Part shown: one piece after another, positions 58,799 to 64,000 of the stretch
Numbering within the stretch: position 1 is the first letter of the stretch
How the letters are laid out: every line of letters starts with the position of its first letter
NCBI GenBank assembly: GCA_942486035.1
Contig: CALNXK010000106.1
Location: 1,086,001-1,150,000, forward strand
Length of the DNA: 64,000 bases
Origin: Porites lobata
Lineage: Eukaryota > Cnidaria > Anthozoa > Scleractinia > Poritidae
Reading direction: 5' to 3'
The notes under the pieces: generated by a model
Database searches by the model: none
Told to the model about the DNA's origin: nothing
What the model saw: only the letters and a program-made list of their open reading frames with translations
Made by a program: the position numbers and the translations under genes

Positions 58799-58802
58799 TT
58801 AA

Positions 58803-59110
58803 ATTGCTTTTAAAGTTTACCCTCGTTTTGTGTGAGCTCAGCGGGCTAAATTTTGCATATTATTTGCCCTGCTTTTAACGTTTGCCCTCTTTACGAGTGG
58901 GCTGTGCGGGCTAAAACTTTGTTTTGTAAAATATTCGCCCTGCTTTTAACGTTTGCCCTCGTTTCGTGTGAGCTGTGTGAGCCGTATTTTGTTTTGTATA
59001 TTATTCGCCGTTATAAACTATTTGCCCCTTTATGTGGGCCTCGCGGGCTATAATTTTGTTTGGTTTGTTTTTCGCCCTGATTCTCAACCTTTGCCCTCTT
59101 TTCGTGGGCT
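58803..59110 (+). repeat. Tandem array, about 70-bp unit (right part)
   Basis: Continuation of 55980-56477: repeated TTTGCCCTCGTTT..GTG and GGGCTAAATTTTG motifs, more diverged toward the right. Confidence 0.8.
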
Positions 59111-60156
59111 TCGCGGGCAATTCTGAATTCGTATGCTTGTTTATTTTCATCTTTAAAACCCCCTTTTACTTTTGCTCCGCCTACAGTTCGTTTAGTTGTT
59201 GCGCCTCCTTGTTTGCCCTTTTGTTTTATTCATTTGCGTATTTACCGCTCGATTACACCGGCAGTCCCGCTGGGGCTAGTTTATTTTGCCTGTTGTATTT
59301 AATTTTGTTTGCTTTTTCTCTCCCGATCTTTTATTATAAAAGCTGTTTATTTATTATTGCCTTGAATTTATTCATGGATTTTATTATCGATGTTTTGTCG
59401 CTTTTAGGGCTTAGTTTTGACTGCCTATTTTTCTTTTTTAGGCCTTACAACAGCGTATTAAAGCTCTCGAAAGTGCGCAAGGCACCTCAGTCGAGTCATT
59501 GATACAGAGAATTTCATATTATGGTGGCAGAAGAGTTGAGGACTTCGACAAGAACGAAGCGCTTCGTTACGCCGAAGAATTAGCTTCTGTTGCAAAGTCC
59601 TCCAGTCACCCCAAGGCCGCCAGCTATGATGTTATCGCTTCGACTTTGAGATAGAAGTTCAACGTCCCAGCTGAGCAGTTCAAGGCGTATTTCCTTGCTT
59701 TGTTAGCTGACAAGGATTTTTCCCGTGTTATCGAAACGATCTCGAAGGTTGACAAGTCTTTCCAGCGGTCCACACCATTTCGCACACAGACGCGTAGAGG
59801 AAGTTTGCCATATCGGCAACCGTATTTTCAAGCCTATCATGTCAGCGGCCACCCTCTCGCGTTATTTGTTACAAATGTGGTGAACCAGGGCATAAGTCTC
59901 CCCAGTGTTGGAAGCGCGGCGGCGCTCCTTCTCGTCAGCCTTCTTCTGCTGCTCAGCCTCGATTTAACCATCCTTCAACATAATTTTGTTGTATCATCTT
60001 ATGCAATAAAGATTTTCCTTTAGGCGAATAGTGCATTGTTTTTTACTTGCCTTATGTTTCCTTTATTTTTTGTTATTTCGGGGTTACCCGTCTTTAATCC
60101 TTCACCCTTTTATCCCTTAATACCGACTTATATTTTTTTTATATATTTTATTTTGC

Positions 60157-60213
60157 CCACTCGCTATAGTGTTCTCCACTCGCTGTATTGTTGTCCACTC
60201 GCTATATTGTTCT
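60157..60213 (+). repeat. Three 19-bp tandem repeats
   Basis: CCACTCGCTATAGTGTTCT and two variants in exact 19-bp register (60157, 60176, 60195), in the spacer between the gag and RT ORFs of the retroelement. Confidence 0.9.
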
Positions 60214-60338
60214 CGCTCCTCTTTCTTCTTCCCTCGGGTGGCATTCTCAAGGGGAACGAATGTTCCCTCTCGGATTACCGGGGCTGAGTGCCATTCCCTG
60301 GGCCTTACCTATTCTTTCTTCTGTTCTAGTTTTTCAAG

Positions 60339-62595
60339 ATGCCTTTTCATGACTGGGAAAAGACTCCAAACTTTGATCCTGCCAAGATTTCTGTTAACTC
60401 GCCACGTTGGGTCAATTATAAGGGATCTCTTCTTACTAAGGCCCAGGAAATGGCAGACGACGCCCATATTAGTCAAGATTTCATCTCCTCAGTTATCGCG
60501 GGAGAAGCGTTTGCCGACGCCTCCCTTTTGGCCTTCCGTGACTCAAGTTCCTTTAGAGCGGGTGAACTCCATCGCCATTTAGATCAATGGGACAAGTTAT
60601 TTCAATCGTCTGATAACAATTTCTCTGAAGTACTGGACTGGATTCATAACTTTATCCACGTTGACAAGTTTTTCACCCATTATAAAGGAAGCTATAAGGG
60701 AGTCAATTATAACTGCGAAAGACCGCCTGCTCGCATTTTTGCTAATCATCCTTCTTGTAAGGCGTTTGCCCAGTTTATTTCTGATACTCTTATCGAGAGA
60801 TTAGCTTCAGGCGCCATCTCCCTCTGGGGCAAGGTAGGGGAATGTCCACCTCCACACCTGGTCATGCCGCTTACAGTAGAACCTACTAAACCACGCCTTT
60901 GTAATGACGACAGATTTCTCAACCTTTGGACTCAAGACCGCCCTTTTAAATTGGACAGTGTTCAGCACTTACCCAAGTATGTTCTCCCTGGCTTCTTTCA
61001 AACTGTCTGCGATGACAAATCCGGTTACGACCATATCCAACTCTCAGTGGACAGCCGGCCGGACATTTTTTGGATTCGAGTGGGGCGGATGGTTTTTTGT
61101 CAGTTGTTGTATTCCATTTGGTTGGAAATCGTCCGCCTACATTTATCACTCCACTGGCCTCCTTGCCTCTCATTATCTACGGTCGCTTGGCATTCCTTCT
61201 TCGCTGTACATCGACGACCGTCACAGTAGTCAGCTTTCTTTCCCTAATGGTTGTCTTCCGGTTGCTTATCAAAATTTGCCCTCCCAGGATAGCATTAATT
61301 TGGCTTTAGCCAACGCTGCTATCTTTCTTACGTGTTTTATCCTTTCCTCCCTCGGTTATTTTATTGGTTTGGATAAATCGACTTTGGTACCTTGCAAGCA
61401 AGTCTCTTACTTGGGTTTTATTTCCGATTCTGAGAAACAGGCCTTCATGTTATTGCCTCACAAGAAAGAAAAGTTTCTTACTCTTCTCAAGCAGGCTCTT
61501 AGTTCAGAATCCATCGACCTGGTTACTCTCCAAAGGTTAGGAGGGAAGTGCATTTCAATGGTTCTGGCCGTGCCAGGTGCAAGGCTTTATACAAACGAAA
61601 TTAACTTGGCCCTTTCTCGTGCTGTGCGCTCATCTCGACCGGTCAAACTATCCGGGCCCTTGAGACAGGAGTTGGAGCATTGGCTCTTTTTGGAAACCTG
61701 GAACGGCTTCCTTCCTTGGCGTTCCGAGAAACACTGCCATTTTCGTTTGTTCTCGGATTCTTCCTCTTTTGCTTGGGGAGGTGTATTGAGTCCGGGTGCC
61801 ATTACTGTTAGCACTTTCGACTACTGGGATTCTTCTGTTATTGGGGCCGACATTGCTACCAAGGAAACTCTTGCCCTCAACAATGCCTTACAATCCTTTG
61901 GGAATACGGTAAGAAACTCATGGGTGGATGCATTTGTTGACAGTCAGGTTTTGCTTCACTCTTGGAACAGGCGTGGTTCCCGTTCCCACTCTTTGGTGAC
62001 CGCTCTTAAGTGCTTGTTTCAAACTACCATGCATCTTAACGTTGATCTGCATGTCTACTATGTTCCTGGCCCTGAGAACCCTGCGGATTCTCCCTCCCGT
62101 CGGCTAAGCTTTCAGGACTCTAGACTTAGTCCAAAAACGTGGGATTTGGTCCAAAGTCTGTATGGCGGTCCTAAAGGTCACTCCGTTGATCTTACGGCAC
62201 AAGCTTCAAATGTCCAAACTGACCTATCTGGCAAACCTCCACCATTTTTTTCTGAAAGTCCCTTAGTTAATGCTTTGGGGGTTAATGTGTTTGCACAATC
62301 CCCTAACTTGTATCGACCTGAGATTTTTTCGAATCCTTACATTTTCCCGCCCATTTGCCTTATTCCCAAGGTCTTTAAGTATCTTAATAGCCTTAAGTTG
62401 CCATACACCTTTGTTGTCCCAGACGTGATCCCACATCGTTTTTGGTGGCCTTTGCTTCTGTCCGCATGCTCTTCCAGCTCCTTGCTAGCCTCTAAAGGGG
62501 CTAGTGGCGTTCTTCTCACCCCTTCCAGGGATGGTATCTTGGGTGACAGGCCGATCCCCTGGGACCTTTGGGTTTTCCGGATTTCAAATAATTAG
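60339..62595 (+). pseudogene. DIRS-type reverse transcriptase-RNase H, one frameshift
   Basis: The ORF starts MPFHDWEKTPNF. RT features in order: TVEPTKPRLCNDDRFLN (fingers), CDDKSGYDHI (first catalytic Asp), GGWFFVSCCIPFGWK, then YIDD in SLYIDDRHSS (catalytic pair). RNase H follows from about 61740: FSDSSSFAWGG, KETLALNNAL, VDSQVLLHSW and the closing YYVPGPENPADSPSR. The frame changes at 61055-61062, where CCGG is duplicated (CCGGCCGG); upstream frame reads to there and the downstream frame resumes at once, so one 4-bp duplication explains the break. The product would sit in cytoplasmic particles and copy element RNA. AATAAA at about 62690 may end this transcript. Confidence 0.88.
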
Positions 62596-62800
62596 ACTCG
62601 CAGTATTTCATACTGTTTAAGGATTATCAAGCGAGCAAATCCATTTTGCTGTTGCATTTGATGTGTTTCTGTCATTAAGATGTAATTTCAATAAAGTCAT
62701 CGAGTCTTGTACTTTTCGTCTCTCCTTAATTTTATTTAGTTATTTTCAACTATATTTGGTATTTATTCTCATTTAGTCTTTCATCTGTCTTCCCTATTAG

Positions 62801-64000
62801 GATCTCCCCACAAGTACAGCGGTTTTTTATCCCCGCTGTAGCTTGCCCTTCATGTGCTTATGCCAACGACCATTTGTTTCGTTTTTGCCAAATGTGTGGC
62901 TACAAAAGAAAGTCAGTCCCACGTCAGCCTGCCTCGAAAATAAAAGTGGATCTCGCAGCCATTGATGCTCGTTTGCAACAGCTTACACAAACGGCCAACA
63001 CGTCTTCGTATTCAAAGCAAAAATCCTCTTTGCGTGGAGTTTGAAACCTTTTTAGCCTCTTTGCCTAATACAAAGTCTATCTATTCCGCCACCCCCGAAG
63101 ATGTTTCGCGTTTTCTGATTTGGAAAGATCGTCACGGGAAAAGGGTTGTCCATGTAGCTGAATGTGTAAATGCCCCAAACCAAGATGCTTCTGATTGCGG
63201 TTTCCCCAAGCGACTCGCGTTTAAAACCGTGGATTCCTATATTGGAAAACTTCGTGCAATATTTAACGAGGCCGGCCGTTCTGGCGAATGGAATAGTATG
63301 CTAGGTTTTGGTAATCCTGCTGCTTCTTCTCCAGTCCAAGGTTATCTTAAGGCTGTATCTGAGGAACAATTGCGTGCTCATATCGTCCCCAAGCAAGCAG
63401 TCCCGTTTTTTCTACCGAAGCTCTTACTTCTGGCAAGGTTATGGGATAGAAAAATGGCGGATCCGGCAGTCAGCCCTTCCGCTCTCTTTATTCTGGCTCG
63501 AGATCAAGCATTCTTTAAAACTCTATTCTTCAGCGCGGATAGAGGTTCTGATCTGGGATGTGTGAAAACCGCAGAAATTATGCGTTTCCCTAAAGACGAT
63601 GGCTTTTTATTTAATCATGTTTGGGGTAAAACTTTACGAGACGGCGCCTATAACGTCTTTGGAATTCGTCGCCATTCAAATCCCCAGCTTTGCCCGGTCA
63701 AGGCAATTGAAACATATGTGGCTGTCACCTCAGAACTACGCATAACTCTCTCCAACGGCTACTTATTTCGCCCCACTAATCACCAGGGTCATATCGTCAA
63801 TATGCCCCTTACAAGTTCTTCCGCAGAAGCCCGCTTGAAATATTATTTAAAGGACGCGAAAATTGATGAAGGCGAGACTCTGCACGGTTTCCGCTCGGGC
63901 TCCGCCATTACCCTCGCTTTGTCTGGATCACAGCTCGCTGATGTGATGTCCCACGTGGGTTGGTCCAACATGGGTACTGCCCTTTACTACATGAAGTTAG
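62801..64000 (+). pseudogene. Zinc ribbon, ALOG-like domain and tyrosine recombinase, partial, one frameshift
   Basis: A strong acceptor-like TTCCCTATTAG precedes 62801, so this ORF may have an upstream exon. First comes a four-cysteine ribbon (ACPSCAYAND, FCQMCGYKRK; C-x2-C-x11-C-x2-C). That frame meets TGA at 63042; a second frame, open from before 63031 to the window end, carries the rest. Its N-terminal part (FLIWKDRHGKRVVHVAEC, later CGFPKRLAFKTVDSYIGKL and GYLKAV) resembles the ALOG DNA-binding domain, including its His/Cys insert. The C-terminal part is a tyrosine recombinase: Arg in SADRGSDLG, His-x-x-Arg in HGFRSGSA, His in MSHVGW and Tyr in ALYYMKL. It would integrate the circular cDNA. 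The stop lies outside the window. The short frame change near 63000-63031 could be mutation or a tiny intron; mutation is simpler. Confidence 0.8.

Larger units (their letters stand above)
55734..59983 (+). pseudogene. DIRS-type gag-like ORF with one intron, disrupted
   Basis: Exon 1 (55734-55916) encodes 61 residues rich in Gln, Ala and Pro (repeats of EQAQAP). Donor GAG/GTTTGT at 55917 and acceptor TTCTTTTTTAG/GCC at 59441 join in phase 0 to give SLE-ALQQRIKALESAQG, a natural short coiled coil. Exon 2 continues with ISYYGGRRVEDFDKNEALRY, meets TAG at 59652-59654, and continues in the same frame with KFNVPAEQFKAYFLALL. A CCHC zinc knuckle (CYKCGEPGHKSPQC) lies near 59867-59910 in another frame, so a frameshift lies between about 59790 and 59846. 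The knuckle frame ends at TAA 59981-59983; AATAAA follows at about 60006. The intron call is inference from splice signals and phase. Spliceosomal introns are known in DIRS-like elements. Confidence 0.7.
55600..64000 (+). mobile_element. DIRS-type tyrosine-recombinase retrotransposon, truncated by window end
   Basis: Order on +: TATA promoter (55667), gag-like ORF in two exons with zinc knuckle, RT-RNase H ORF, then zinc-ribbon/ALOG-like/tyrosine-recombinase ORF. No protease or DDE integrase is seen; the tyrosine recombinase in that place is the mark of DIRS-type elements. The copy is damaged: an in-frame TAG in gag (59652), a gag frameshift before the knuckle, a CCGG duplication in RT (61055-61062) and a frame change near 63000-63031. 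Terminal repeats were not found: the left end is uncertain and the right end lies beyond the window. Confidence 0.88.

Noticed and set aside
1..64000. CRISPR arrays, bacterial operons, ribosomal RNA genes
   Set aside because: None seen; spliced genes and repeats show a eukaryotic nuclear genome. The tandem array at 55980-59110 has no spacer-repeat structure.

Overview
The window reads as nuclear DNA of an anthozoan, most likely a stony coral. The main evidence is a five-exon GFP-like chromoprotein gene with a QYG chromophore, next to multi-exon animal genes with GT-AG introns, and a very high density of short inverted-repeat elements and tRNA-derived repeats. Genus is inferred only loosely; no ribosomal or mitochondrial marker is present.

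Layout. (1) 1-8 kb: pigment locus. A complete chromoprotein gene lies on + (3814-7738). Positions 1-1049 are an inverted, diverged copy of its promoter, 5'UTR and first intron; its start codon reads ATA and its leader carries a 404-bp MITE. (2) 8-13.4 kb: mostly non-coding, with a small gene on - for a secreted 10-cysteine peptide (9942-10163). (3) 13.4-24.2 kb, -: a 13-exon gene for a 495-residue coiled-coil protein of unknown name. (4) 26.2-29.3 kb, +: a two-exon lipid-droplet-associated hydrolase (LDAH). (5) 30.35-43.24 kb, -: a 17-exon homologue of vertebrate C8orf34, with an RIIa-type docking domain at the N-terminus. (6) 43.49-53.59 kb, +: a 12-exon DLAT (pyruvate dehydrogenase E2), head to head with C8orf34 across 251 bp. 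(7) 55.6-64 kb, +, running off the window: a DIRS-type tyrosine-recombinase retrotransposon with a gag-like ORF that appears to be split by a 3.5-kb intron, an RT-RNase H ORF, and a zinc-ribbon/ALOG-like/tyrosine-recombinase ORF. Its intron holds a ~70-bp tandem array interrupted by a 2.3-kb TTAA-flanked foldback element. This copy carries a stop and frameshifts.

Introns and spacers are filled with MITEs. Several groups can be told apart by target-site duplication: CCGGGGGG-ended elements (9 bp, Mutator-like), TAGCCTG-ended elements (9-10 bp), CAGGG-ended elements (6 bp), GG-ended TTAA elements, and TA-flanked elements. All exon joins were made by hand from splice consensus, reading phase and remembered protein families; no alignment was run.
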